Source of the DNA: Flavobacteriaceae bacterium LYZ1037
GTDB taxonomy: Bacteria; Bacteroidota; Bacteroidia; Flavobacteriales; Flavobacteriaceae
Length of the DNA stretch: 64,000 nucleotides
NCBI GenBank assembly: GCA_003144015.1
Contig: QFWS01000001.1
Coordinates: 372,001-436,000 of the forward strand
Reading direction: 5' to 3'
The notes below the pieces were generated by a model. That model worked only from the letters and a program-made list of their open reading frames with translations, did no database searches and was not told where the DNA came from. Below are positions 33,718-41,693 of the stretch, in pieces (the stretch's first letter is position 1; every line of letters begins with the position of its first letter). Made by a program: the position numbers and the translations under genes.

Positions 33718-34059
33718 ATGGAACAACATTATAAATTATTTAGAGTACGTGAGTTAGCCGATGGCGATGAAGATTTTGTAAAAGCCTTAGCCGAAGCTTT
33801 TTTAGGAGAAGTAACTGAAGATGCCCAACGTTTAGAAAAAGCAGTTTCAGAAAAAGACTATTACAATGCTTATCAGGCAGCTCATAAAATGAAACCAACC
33901 ATCGATTTGTTCGAACTTGGTGTGCTTCAAGACCTAATTGAAGTTCAAGATTGGGGAAAATTCGAGAAAACAGGTTTAGATATTTCAGAGAAATTAGAAC
34001 TTGTTTTAACAGCTGTTGAGAAAGCTTCAAATGAAATGAAAGCAGATTTTAACCTGTAA
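33718..34059 (+). CDS. Histidine phosphotransfer (Hpt) domain protein
   Basis: The 113-residue all-alpha protein has AAHKMKPTIDLF near residue 57, in which His is the expected phospho-acceptor. The four-helix bundle length is normal. Hpt proteins relay phosphate between response-regulator receivers. No histidine kinase or response regulator is encoded nearby, so the partners are remote. Position between an FAH hydrolase gene and cinA says little about its function. Confidence 0.85.
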   Translation: MEQHYKLFRVRELADGDEDFVKALAEAFLGEVTEDAQRLEKAVSEKDYYNAYQAAHKMKPTIDLFELGVLQDLIEVQDWGKFEKTGLDISEKLELVLTAVEKASNEMKADFNL

Positions 34060-35306
34060 TGCAAGCAGAAATTATAACTATTGGAGATGAAATTCTTATT
34101 GGTCAGATAGTAGATACCAATTCAGCATTTATAAGTAAAATTCTAAATTCTATTGGTGTTTCTGTATATCAAATTACCTCTGTTCAGGATGATAAAGCTC
34201 ATATATTAAAGTCTTTAAAAGAGGCTGAAGAAAATGCCGATATTATAATTATTACAGGAGGATTAGGTCCAACAAAAGACGATATCACCAAAAAAACCAT
34301 TGCAGATTATTTTAATGATAGTTTGGTGCAAAGTCATGCTGTTTTAAAAAACATTCAACACATTTGGGAAACTCATATTAAACAGCCTTTAACTCAAGTA
34401 AATATCGATCAAGCATTAGTACCTTCAAAAGCACAGGTTTTAATGAACGTCAATGGAAGTGCTCCAGGTATGTGGATGGAACACCATGGAAAAGTGTTTG
34501 TTTCGCTTCCAGGAGTTCCTTTTGAAATGAAAGCCTTGATGGAAAATTTAGTAATTCCGAAGTTAAGAGAAACTTACAAATTCCCATATATTAAACATAC
34601 TACCATTTTAACCTATGGGTTAGGAGAAAGTTCTTTAGCAGAAAGGATTGAAGCCTGGGAAGTTTGTTTACCAAATTTTATGAAGTTAGCTTACTTGCCT
34701 GGATTGGGTAGAGTTCGTTTGCGTTTGTCAGCAAAGAATATGGATAAGCAGTTAGTAGAAACCGAAATGCAGCATCAAATAGATAAACTCTTACCCCAAA
34801 TACAAGATATTTTTGTAGGTTTTGAAGCCGATACTTCCATTGAAGCTGTTTTAGGAAAACAATTAACTCATATTGGAAAAACAGTAGCTACAGCCGAAAG
34901 TTGTACTGGAGGAAAAATTGCCGAATCGTTTACAAAAATTCCCGGAGCTTCAAAATACTTTAAAGGAAGTATCGTGAGTTATGCCACTGAAGCTAAAATG
35001 GATGTTTTAAAAGTCCCTGAAGCATTAATTAAGGCTCATTCTGTAGTAAGTTCTCAAGTAGCAGAAGCTATGGCCAAGAATGTTTTAGATTTATTTAAAA
35101 CAGATTATGCTATTGCAACAACCGGAAATGCTGGACCAGACAAAGGAGACTCGAATGCAGAGGTTGGAACAGTTTTTATAGCTATTGCTACAAAAGACAC
35201 CGTTTTTTCAGAAGAATTTAATTTGGGAAACCATAGAACTAAAGTGATTCGGAAAGCTGTAAATAAAGCTTTTGAAATGCTTCAAAAAGAAATTTTAAAA
35301 AAGTAA
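34059..35306 (+). CDS. cinA: CinA family protein (nicotinamide nucleotide deamidase-related)
   Basis: The 415-residue protein has an N-terminal MoaB/molybdopterin-binding-like domain (ITIGDEILIGQIVDTN, GGLGPTKDDITK) and a C-terminal CinA amidohydrolase domain (TAESCTGGKIAESFT near residue 280, TGNAGPDKGD). The full two-domain length is typical (about 415-425). CinA recycles NMN and is linked to DNA-damage or competence functions in some species. Its ATG shares one base with the Hpt stop (TAATG), so translation is coupled. Confidence 0.93.
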   Translation: MQAEIITIGDEILIGQIVDTNSAFISKILNSIGVSVYQITSVQDDKAHILKSLKEAEENADIIIITGGLGPTKDDITKKTIADYFNDSLVQSHAVLKNIQHIWETHIKQPLTQVNIDQALVPSKAQVLMNVNGSAPGMWMEHHGKVFVSLPGVPFEMKALMENLVIPKLRETYKFPYIKHTTILTYGLGESSLAERIEAWEVCLPNFMKLAYLPGLGRVRLRLSAKNMDKQLVETEMQHQIDKLLPQIQDIFVGFEADTSIEAVLGKQLTHIGKTVATAESCTGGKIAESFTKIPGASKYFKGSIVSYATEAKMDVLKVPEALIKAHSVVSSQVAEAMAKNVLDLFKTDYAIATTGNAGPDKGDSNAEVGTVFIAIATKDTVFSEEFNLGNHRTKVIRKAVNKAFEMLQKEILKK

Positions 35307-35319
35307 CAATTTTAGTTTG

Positions 35320-35347
35320 TTGATATTGTAAAGTTTTACTAAATTTG
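35320..35347 (+). promoter_or_regulatory. Promoter of the rpmB ribosomal unit (TTG-N17-TAAATTTG)
   Basis: TTG (35320-35322) and TAAATTTG (35340-35347) are separated by 17 bases, a good Bacteroidota sigma-A match. The ATG of rpmB is at 35419. Confidence 0.65.
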
Positions 35348-35418
35348 CAGCCTGTTTAAAAACATCCTGAATAGATTTTTTGAAAACAGATCAAATAACA
35401 ACATTAAAGTTAGAAGAA

Positions 35419-35655
35419 ATGTCAAGAGTTTGTGAACTTACTGGAAAAAAAGCGATGGTTGGAAACAACGTATCTCACGCAATGAATAAAACAAAGCGTA
35501 AATTTGATGCAAATCTTATTAAAAAACGTTTTTATCTTCCAGAAGAAGATAAGTGGGTAACTTTAAAAGTTTCTACTTCAGCATTAAAAACCATCAATAG
35601 AATTGGAATTGCTGCTGCAATTAAAGAAGCTAAATCTAAAGGGTTTTATAAATAA
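35419..35655 (+). CDS. rpmB: 50S ribosomal protein L28
   Basis: The 78-residue protein begins MSRVCELTGKKAMVGNNVSH, the family start. An upstream 13-codon extension is not conserved in sequence type and is rejected. Basic, with the NVSHAMNKTKRKF segment typical of L28. It is the first gene of a ribosomal unit with rpmG and DUF4295, and ftsY follows. L28 sits near the exit-tunnel side of the 50S subunit. Confidence 0.97.
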   Translation: MSRVCELTGKKAMVGNNVSHAMNKTKRKFDANLIKKRFYLPEEDKWVTLKVSTSALKTINRIGIAAAIKEAKSKGFYK

Positions 35656-35679
35656 TAGCGGCAATTAAAAGTTAAGAAA

Positions 35680-35862
35680 ATGGCAAAGAAAGGTAACAGA
35701 ATACAGGTAATATTAGAATGCACAGAGCATAAAGAGTCTGGACAACCAGGAACTTCTAGATATATTACAACTAAAAATAAAAAGAACACTCCAGATAGAA
35801 TGGAAATTAAAAAATTCAATCCTATCTTAAAGAAAATGACTGTTCATAAAGAAATTAAATAA
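35680..35862 (+). CDS. rpmG: 50S ribosomal protein L33
   Basis: The 60-residue protein matches L33: [20 protein letters not shown] and [14 protein letters not shown]. Length is in range (about 50-60). There is one cysteine rather than the paired CxxC motifs, so it is the non-zinc-binding form. It is 24 bases downstream of rpmB. Confidence 0.96.
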   Translation: MAKKGNRIQVILECTEHKESGQPGTSRYITTKNKKNTPDRMEIKKFNPILKKMTVHKEIK

Positions 35863-35902
35863 TTAAACTTTTATATTTTATAAAGTTTTAAAAACATAAG
35901 AC

Positions 35903-36055
35903 ATGGCAAAGAAATCAGTTGCATCGTTACAAACAGGATCTAAAAGATTAACAAAAGCTATAAAAATGGTAAAATCTCCTAAATCGGGAGCTTACATGTT
36001 TGTTGAATCAATTATGGCACCAGATCAAGTAAACGAGTGGTTATCTAAACAATAA
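35903..36055 (+). CDS. DUF4295 small ribosome-associated protein
   Basis: This 50-residue basic protein starts MAKKSVASLQTGSKRLTKAI and ends with a conserved APDQVNEWLSK block, as in DUF4295 proteins found with rpmB and rpmG throughout Bacteroidota. Structural work on a Flavobacterium ribosome described an additional Bacteroidota-specific large-subunit protein (bL38). I believe this family corresponds to it, but that is from memory. It lies 40 bases after rpmG and before a terminator. Confidence 0.85.
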   Translation: MAKKSVASLQTGSKRLTKAIKMVKSPKSGAYMFVESIMAPDQVNEWLSKQ

Positions 36056-36078
36056 TCCTTTTTGTATTACAATATTTT

Positions 36079-36109
36079 AAGCTGCTTTCTATTTTAGAAA
36101 GCAGCTTTT
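36079..36109 (+). terminator. Intrinsic terminator after the DUF4295 gene
   Basis: AAGCTGCTTTCT/AGAAAGCAGCTT is a 12-bp stem with a 5-base loop and a T-run; ftsY begins about 90 bases later. Confidence 0.75.
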
Positions 36110-36198
36110 ATTTTATATTTACATTTGTTATGACAAATGTTCAGCCAAATCAATTAGGCAAGACTTTTGTTTTATAATGTGTAATAGAACAATCACAA

Positions 36199-37173
36199 AT
36201 GAGCTTTTTTAAAAAAATATTTTCTTCAGAAAAAAAAGAAACACTAGATAAAGGTTTAGAAAAATCTAAAACCAATTTCTTAAATAAGTTAAGCAAAGCA
36301 GTTGCTGGTAAATCTAAAGTAGATGATGAGGTATTAGATAACCTCGAAGAAATTCTAGTTACTAGTGATGTTGGAGTTAATACAACCCTTAAAATTATTA
36401 AACGTATTGAGGCTCGTGTAGAACAAGATAAGTATCTTGGCACAGACGAACTTAATAAAATTCTTCGTGAAGAAATTGCTGGTTTATTAAGTGAAACCAA
36501 TTCTGGAGAAGACACCGAATATACCATACCAAAACTTCCAGCTTCAAGTGAAGGTAATAAGACACCTTATGTTTTAATGGTCGTTGGAGTAAATGGTGTT
36601 GGTAAAACAACGACGATTGGAAAACTAGCTTATCAGTTTAAAAAACAAGGTTTAAGTGTTGTTCTTGGCGCTGCCGATACCTTTAGAGCTGCAGCTATAG
36701 ATCAACTTCAGGTCTGGGCAGATCGCGTAGATGTACCCATGGTAAGACAAGATATGGGAAGTGATCCTGCATCTGTAGCTTTCGATGCCTTGAAATCTGG
36801 AGTTACACAAAATGCCGATGTGATTATTATTGATACAGCTGGACGTTTACATAATAAAGTAAACTTAATGAACGAACTAACTAAAGTAAAACGTGTCATG
36901 CAGAAAGTAGTGGGAGATGCACCTCACGATGTATTATTAGTTTTAGATGGCTCTACAGGTCAAAATGCTTTCGAACAAGCCAAACAATTTACAGCAGCAA
37001 CCGAAGTAACATCGCTTGCAGTTACCAAATTAGATGGAACAGCAAAAGGTGGTGTTGTTATTGGTATTTCAGATCAGTTTCAAATTCCAGTTAAATATAT
37101 TGGTGTAGGTGAAGGGATCGAAGACCTTCAAGTATTCAACAAATACGAGTTTGTAGATTCGTTTTTTAAATAG
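36199..37173 (+). CDS. ftsY: Signal recognition particle receptor FtsY
   Basis: The 324-residue protein has a short N domain (after a 35-residue charged leader) and the NG GTPase domain. It carries GVNGVGKTTTIGKLA near residue 130, DTFRAAA, DTAGR near 214 and TKLDGTAKGG. The long acidic A-domain of E. coli FtsY is absent, as is usual in Bacteroidota. It docks SRP-bound ribosomes at the inner membrane; yidC, another membrane-insertion gene, is also in this window. Confidence 0.96.
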   Translation: MSFFKKIFSSEKKETLDKGLEKSKTNFLNKLSKAVAGKSKVDDEVLDNLEEILVTSDVGVNTTLKIIKRIEARVEQDKYLGTDELNKILREEIAGLLSETNSGEDTEYTIPKLPASSEGNKTPYVLMVVGVNGVGKTTTIGKLAYQFKKQGLSVVLGAADTFRAAAIDQLQVWADRVDVPMVRQDMGSDPASVAFDALKSGVTQNADVIIIDTAGRLHNKVNLMNELTKVKRVMQKVVGDAPHDVLLVLDGSTGQNAFEQAKQFTAATEVTSLAVTKLDGTAKGGVVIGISDQFQIPVKYIGVGEGIEDLQVFNKYEFVDSFFK

Positions 37174-37187
37174 AAATTAGAAATAAA

Positions 37188-37218
37188 AAAAAGCCTTAAG
37201 AATCTCTTAAGGCTTTTT
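37188..37218. terminator. Bidirectional intrinsic terminator after ftsY
   Basis: AAAAAGCCTTAAG/CTTAAGGCTTTTT is a 13-bp stem with a 5-base loop between convergent ftsY (+) and the lipoprotein gene (-). Confidence 0.85.
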
Positions 37219-37235
37219 TATTTATGGTTGTTTTA

Positions 37236-38210
37236 TTATGGTCCAGTAACTGTAATTGGTCCAACCCAATCACTATAACCATCTACACTACAATTGGCAC
37301 GAACATAGAAATCGTAAACAACTCCAGTACTTGTATGGTTAGTTAATTGAACAGGGTTGTAGCTTGTGTCTATAATAGCATCTGAACCAGCAGGCGTGCC
37401 TACAGCACTTTTACTTAATTGCCATGTGTTTTCTGAGTTTTGAGCATCCCAAACAAACACTAAATAATCTGAACCTCCAGAAGTATATATTTGATTTAAT
37501 TCAAAGTTTACTGGGTCTAAACAGTTTACATTAAAAGGAATTTCTTCTGTTGTTACACTTATAGGGCCAATCCATGCACTATAACCAACACTATCACAAA
37601 TATTTCTTAAGTAAAAATCATAAGTAGTTTCAGCGTTCAAACCAGTTACAGTAGCATGTTGATCGTAAAAATCAGGTTCAACCTGTGTGGTTCCACTTCC
37701 AAGTGTAAAACCCTGTAACCCATACTCAATTTGAGATCCATCAGAACTAGGGTTACCCCAATTTAATTCTATTGAATTATGAGTTATAGATTCAGGGTAT
37801 AAACCTTCAGAAAAATCTGATGGATTATTACAGTAAGGATTATCTAATAAAGTTACAAAGTTAAAAGGTCCAGCCCAATTGCTATAGTCATTGGTGTTAT
37901 TGCAAAAAACTCTTACATAAAAAGCATATTGAGTTTGTGGTAATAAATCTTCTACTAAAGTATATTGTTCAGGAACTGTTAAAGTTGTTCCAGAACCTAA
38001 ACCAAAACCAAATTGGCCATACTGTACTTGATATAAAGACGATTGTACATTTGTATTCCAACTAAATTGAGCCGTTGTATTTGTTAAATCGTATACATTT
38101 AGTCCATTGGGTTTTGGGCAATTATTGGAGTCGTTTGAATCGTCTGAGCTATCACTAGAACAGTTAAAAACAAGCAATCCAATTGAGAGTATTAAAATAA
38201 TTTTTTTCAT
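37236..38210 (-). CDS. Surface lipoprotein with tandem fibronectin type III-like repeats
   Basis: The 324-residue protein has a lipobox (LLVFNC, Cys17) followed by an Asp/Ser-rich spacer (SSDSSDDSND), a feature linked to surface export of lipoproteins in Bacteroidota. Three FnIII-like modules of about 95 residues follow. Each has an aromatic/W strand and the Y(D/A)F(Y)(V/L)R block, seen at TQYAFYVRVFC, TTYDFYLRNIC and VVYDFYVRANC. There is no sorting domain. It sits between ftsY and rimO on the opposite strand. The function is unknown; adhesion is possible. Confidence 0.8.
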   Translation of the reverse strand: MKKIILILSIGLLVFNCSSDSSDDSNDSNNCPKPNGLNVYDLTNTTAQFSWNTNVQSSLYQVQYGQFGFGLGSGTTLTVPEQYTLVEDLLPQTQYAFYVRVFCNNTNDYSNWAGPFNFVTLLDNPYCNNPSDFSEGLYPESITHNSIELNWGNPSSDGSQIEYGLQGFTLGSGTTQVEPDFYDQHATVTGLNAETTYDFYLRNICDSVGYSAWIGPISVTTEEIPFNVNCLDPVNFELNQIYTSGGSDYLVFVWDAQNSENTWQLSKSAVGTPAGSDAIIDTSYNPVQLTNHTSTGVVYDFYVRANCSVDGYSDWVGPITVTGP

Positions 38211-38315
38211 TATGAATTTATAAGAATTTTCGGTCGCGAATATAGAAATTGTCAGGCAATTAAAGAAGATAAAATTTCAAAAAACATTTAATGTAATTAA
38301 CTCTAAAAAGAAGCC

Positions 38316-38323
38316 TATATTTG
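38316..38323 (+). promoter_or_regulatory. TAnnTTTG -7 box for rimO
   Basis: TATATTTG matches the consensus and lies 17 bases before the rimO ATG at 38341. Confidence 0.55.
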
Positions 38324-38340
38324 CAGTCCAAAATAATAAG

Positions 38341-39660
38341 ATGAGAACAAAATCGCTTAAAAAGAACAAAATCAATGTGGTAACACTTGGCTGTAGTAAA
38401 AATGTCTACGATAGCGAAGTGTTAATGGGACAACTTAAAGCCAGTGGTAAAGAAGTTGTGCATGAAGAGGAAGGAAATATTGTGGTTATTAATACCTGTG
38501 GTTTTATCAATAATGCTAAAGAAGAAAGTATCAATACCATTCTTGATTTTATGCAAAAAAAAGAAGATGGCGATGTCGATAAAGTCTTTGTTACAGGTTG
38601 TTTAAGCGAACGTTACAAACCAGATTTACAGAAGGAAATCCCGAATGTGGACCAGTATTTTGGTACGACTGAATTACCAGGTTTATTAAAAGCTTTAGGA
38701 GCAGATTATAAACACGAACTTATTGGTGAACGTTTAACAACAACACCTAAAAATTATGCTTATTTAAAGATTGCTGAAGGTTGCGACAGACCTTGTAGTT
38801 TTTGTGCTATTCCTATTATGCGTGGTAAGCATAGATCGACACCTATTGAGGACATTGTTATCGAAGCTGAAAAATTAGCAGCTAATGGTGTGAAAGAATT
38901 GATACTTATTGCTCAAGATTTAACCTATTACGGACTCGATTTATACAAAAAAAGAAATCTTGCTGAACTACTTGAAGCTTTAGTGAAAGTGGATGGTGTG
39001 GAGTGGATTCGTTTGCATTATGCCTTTCCAACAGGATTTCCAATGGATGTGTTAGATGTGATGAATCGTGAGCCAAAAGTGTGTAATTATTTAGATATTC
39101 CTTTACAACATATTTCAGATCATATTTTAAAAAGTATGCGTCGTGGAACAACAAAAGAGAAAACAACCAACTTGCTTAAGGAGTTTAGAAAAGAAGTTCC
39201 AGAAATGACTATTAGAACCACATTAATTGTTGGGTATCCAGGTGAAACTGAAGAAGATTTCCAGGAATTAAAACAATGGGTTACAGATATGCGTTTTGAA
39301 CGTCTGGGCTGTTTTACCTATAGTCATGAAGAAAACACACATGCTTATAATTTGGTAGACGATGTTCCTGAAGATGTAAAGCAAGATCGTGCCAATCAGA
39401 TCATGGAAATCCAATCTCAAATTTCTTGGGAATTGAATCAAGCTAAAATCGGGCAAACTTTTAAAGTGGTTATCGATAGAAAAGAAGGTGAATACTTTGT
39501 TGGTAGAACAGAATTCGATTCTCCAGATGTAGATAATGAAGTGCTTATAGATGCTTCTAAAACCTACTTAAAAACTGGTGAATTTGCAACAATAACTATT
39601 ACTGAAGCTGCAGATTTTGATCTTTATGGAGAGGTTTCTACCCTTCAGAAGGAATCTTAA
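38341..39660 (+). CDS. rimO: Ribosomal protein S12 methylthiotransferase RimO
   Basis: The 439-residue protein has an N-terminal UPF0004 domain with cysteines ligating a 4Fe-4S cluster (VTLGCSKNVYDSE). The radical SAM motif CDRPCSFC is at Cys148/152/155, and a C-terminal TRAM domain follows. The CSKN start separates it from MiaB (which has CQMN). It methylthiolates Asp of ribosomal protein S12. It is monocistronic, and the perfect palindrome at 39725-39766 follows. Confidence 0.95.
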   Translation: MRTKSLKKNKINVVTLGCSKNVYDSEVLMGQLKASGKEVVHEEEGNIVVINTCGFINNAKEESINTILDFMQKKEDGDVDKVFVTGCLSERYKPDLQKEIPNVDQYFGTTELPGLLKALGADYKHELIGERLTTTPKNYAYLKIAEGCDRPCSFCAIPIMRGKHRSTPIEDIVIEAEKLAANGVKELILIAQDLTYYGLDLYKKRNLAELLEALVKVDGVEWIRLHYAFPTGFPMDVLDVMNREPKVCNYLDIPLQHISDHILKSMRRGTTKEKTTNLLKEFRKEVPEMTIRTTLIVGYPGETEEDFQELKQWVTDMRFERLGCFTYSHEENTHAYNLVDDVPEDVKQDRANQIMEIQSQISWELNQAKIGQTFKVVIDRKEGEYFVGRTEFDSPDVDNEVLIDASKTYLKTGEFATITITEAADFDLYGEVSTLQKES

Positions 39661-39724
39661 TTTGGACGGCTAGAGGAAATTTGAAATTAAGATCAAGGTG
39701 TTCCTAGAAGAAAAATATTAAATA

Positions 39725-39766
39725 AAAAACAAATGGTTTGAGTGTACACTCAAACCATTTGTTTTT
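39725..39766. terminator. Perfect 42-bp palindrome, bidirectional terminator
   Basis: Two 21-base arms, AAAAACAAATGGTTTGAGTGT and its exact complement, meet with no spacer between rimO (+) and the yceI-like gene (-). A- and T-runs at the ends fit a terminator. Confidence 0.8.
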
Positions 39767-39817
39767 AACTTTAGTGCTGATTATTATTTTAATAACACTA
39801 AAAATGAGCAACTTTTG

Positions 39818-40339
39818 CTAAGATTGTTTTGTGAATTGTACGTCAATTACCATTTTAACCTTATCGGAAACAACAATGCTTCCTGCTTCCGTAACCCCAT
39901 TCCACGTTAAATTGAAATCTTTTCTGTTAATGTTTCCTGTCATCTCAAATCCAGCTTTTGTTTGTCCATAAGGATCTACTGCAATACCATTAAGTTCCGC
40001 ATCTAAAGTAACTTCTTTAGTCACGTCTCTTATTGTTAAATCGCCCACCAATGTATCACCATTAAAAGATTTTGAAACAAAAGTCATTTCAGGGAATTTT
40101 TCAGAGTTGAAAAAATCATCCGATTTTAAATGTGTGTCTCTATCTTTATTTTTAGTGTTAATAGATGCTGTTTTGGCACTAAATTCTAAAATAGCATTGT
40201 TAAAATCATCGCCATTTGTTTTTGCAGTTGCCTGGAAATCTTCGAAATGACCAGTTACTGTTGAAATCATCATGTGCTTTACTTTAAAAGCAATTTCTGA
40301 ATGTGCGGTGTCAATAGACCAGTTTGTGTTATTTTTCAT
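39818..40339 (-). CDS. YceI family lipocalin-like protein (no signal peptide)
   Basis: The 173-residue protein begins NWSIDTAHSEIAFKVKHMM, the YceI signature, with FSAKTASINTKNKDRD and DLTIRDVTKEVTLD blocks. The fold is an extended beta-barrel that binds isoprenoid-like lipids in characterised relatives. No signal peptide is present, so it appears cytoplasmic, unlike many periplasmic family members. It leads a minus-strand group with a GNAT gene 25 bases upstream. Confidence 0.9.
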   Translation of the reverse strand: MKNNTNWSIDTAHSEIAFKVKHMMISTVTGHFEDFQATAKTNGDDFNNAILEFSAKTASINTKNKDRDTHLKSDDFFNSEKFPEMTFVSKSFNGDTLVGDLTIRDVTKEVTLDAELNGIAVDPYGQTKAGFEMTGNINRKDFNLTWNGVTEAGSIVVSDKVKMVIDVQFTKQS

Positions 40340-40364
40340 TGTTATCGTTTTTAATTGTTATTTA

Positions 40365-40649
40365 TTATTTTTTTAATACGTCTTGAATGTCTGCAAGCTT
40401 TTTAAACTGTGCATTGGCATAAGGACAAAGAGGTGTAATTTTAATATTTTTTTCTCTTGCCATTTCTACAATTTTGTAGAGCAATTGTTTTCCAATATTT
40501 TTGCCTTGAAATTCATGATCAACTTCTGTGTGATCAATAATTATATGCTGTTCACCTGCAATGGAATAGGTCATTAATCCTGCTCTTTTATTATTTTCCC
40601 TAGCCATTGCAAAGCCTTTGTTCTCTTGTTCTTTAATTATTAATTCCAT
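40365..40649 (-). CDS. Small GNAT-like N-acetyltransferase (YidJ-type)
   Basis: The 94-residue protein has GLMTYSIAGEQHIIIDHTEV (beta strands) followed by the acetyl-CoA loop FQGKNIGKQLLYKIVE and a KKITPLCPYANAQF-like end, as in the short GNAT_ acetyltransferase-1 family. The length is normal for this mini-GNAT group. The target is unknown. It lies between the YceI gene and the pirin gene on one strand. Confidence 0.85.
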   Translation of the reverse strand: MELIIKEQENKGFAMARENNKRAGLMTYSIAGEQHIIIDHTEVDHEFQGKNIGKQLLYKIVEMAREKNIKITPLCPYANAQFKKLADIQDVLKK

Positions 40650-40691
40650 GGTGTTTTTTTAAGGTTATAAAAAATGTTTAAAGGGTTGCGC

Positions 40692-41591
40692 TTACATGGT
40701 CATGGGTACTTCCATTAAAAGAACACGGGCATTTTCTGATGCTTTTACAGTAATGCTATCTGTGTCCCAAATTCCCATACCATCTCGTTTGGAAAGCTTT
40801 TCGCCGTTAATTTCTACAGCACCTTCCAGAATAAATGCATACACGCCATTACCTGTTTTCTTGATTTTGTATTCATCGGTGCTTCCTTTGGTGAAATTTC
40901 CTAAATGAAACCACGCGTCTTGATTAATCCAAACGCCTTGATCATCTTTATTAGGCGAAAGCACTTGGTAAAATTCATTTTCTTTAGAAATATCTCTAAT
41001 AGAAACTTGATCGTATCGTGGCGTTACATTTTTGGTTTTAGGAAATACCCAAATCTGTAGAAATTTCACTTCCTTGTCTTTGTTTTTATTGTATTCGGAA
41101 TGCGTAACACCAGTTCCAGCACTTAATACTTGTACATCACCTTCTTTAATGACAGCCACATTTCCCATACTGTCTTTATGTTCCAAATCGCCTGCCAAAG
41201 GAATGGAGATAATTTCCATATTGTCGTGAGGATGTGTTCCAAAGCCCATTCCTGCAGCTACCGTATCATCATTTAATACGCGTAGTACGCCAAAATTCAT
41301 TCTTTCTGGATTGTGATAATTTGCGAAGCTAAAAGTATGGTGTGAGTTTAACCAACCGTGATTCGCTGCGCCTCGTGTTTCTGCTCTGTGAATTATTGTA
41401 TTCATAGTATGTATGTTTTTGTTTGTTAAACCTACCTGATCGGCAGGCAGATGATTAAATCCTACTTGTTGCATTAATGTGTTGTAAGTGGATTTTGTGG
41501 TTTTGCTCGTGCTTGCATTAAAGGTTTGCGGAGCAATAGCACCAAAAACACCAGTTAAAAGGGCATTTTTTATAAATTTCTTACGGTTCAT
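40692..41591 (-). CDS. Pirin family protein with an N-terminal hydrophobic leader
   Basis: The 299-residue reading has a pirin core (from residue 63, about 237 residues) with GTHPHDNMEIIS and THSEYN, the two metal-binding clusters of the quercetinase-like bicupin. The 62-residue leader starts NRKKFIKNALLTG and has a hydrophobic stretch. This resembles a degenerate Tat/Sec signal, although it has RK rather than RR. A TATATTTG box lies 24 bases before the ATG at 41591, which supports the long form. The alternative start is 41405 (plain cytosolic pirin). Leader residues around HLPADQVGLTN match a palindromic repeat in the DNA. Confidence 0.8.
   Translation of the reverse strand: MNRKKFIKNALLTGVFGAIAPQTFNASTSKTTKSTYNTLMQQVGFNHLPADQVGLTNKNIHTMNTIIHRAETRGAANHGWLNSHHTFSFANYHNPERMNFGVLRVLNDDTVAAGMGFGTHPHDNMEIISIPLAGDLEHKDSMGNVAVIKEGDVQVLSAGTGVTHSEYNKNKDKEVKFLQIWVFPKTKNVTPRYDQVSIRDISKENEFYQVLSPNKDDQGVWINQDAWFHLGNFTKGSTDEYKIKKTGNGVYAFILEGAVEINGEKLSKRDGMGIWDTDSITVKASENARVLLMEVPMTM
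41431..41450. repeat. Palindromic GC-rich repeat fragment inside the pirin leader
   Basis: CCTACCTGATCGGCAGGCAG has arms CTACCTG and CAGGCAG with one mismatch. It is GC-rich in AT-rich DNA and codes for LPADQVG in frame. From memory it resembles the CCTGCC/GGCAGG dispersed repeats of flavobacteria; this was not tested. Confidence 0.4.
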
Positions 41592-41614
41592 ATCGTTGCT
41601 TTAAAAGTATGATA

Positions 41615-41622
41615 CAAATATA
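41615..41622 (-). promoter_or_regulatory. TAnnTTTG -7 box for the pirin gene
   Basis: On the minus strand TATATTTG lies 24 bases upstream of the ATG at 41591. Confidence 0.55.
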
Positions 41623-41693
41623 TAACCAATTGGAAACCTGTGGAATATGAAAAAAGGGGATAAGCTTATGAAAATCCGATATACGGCTCTAAA

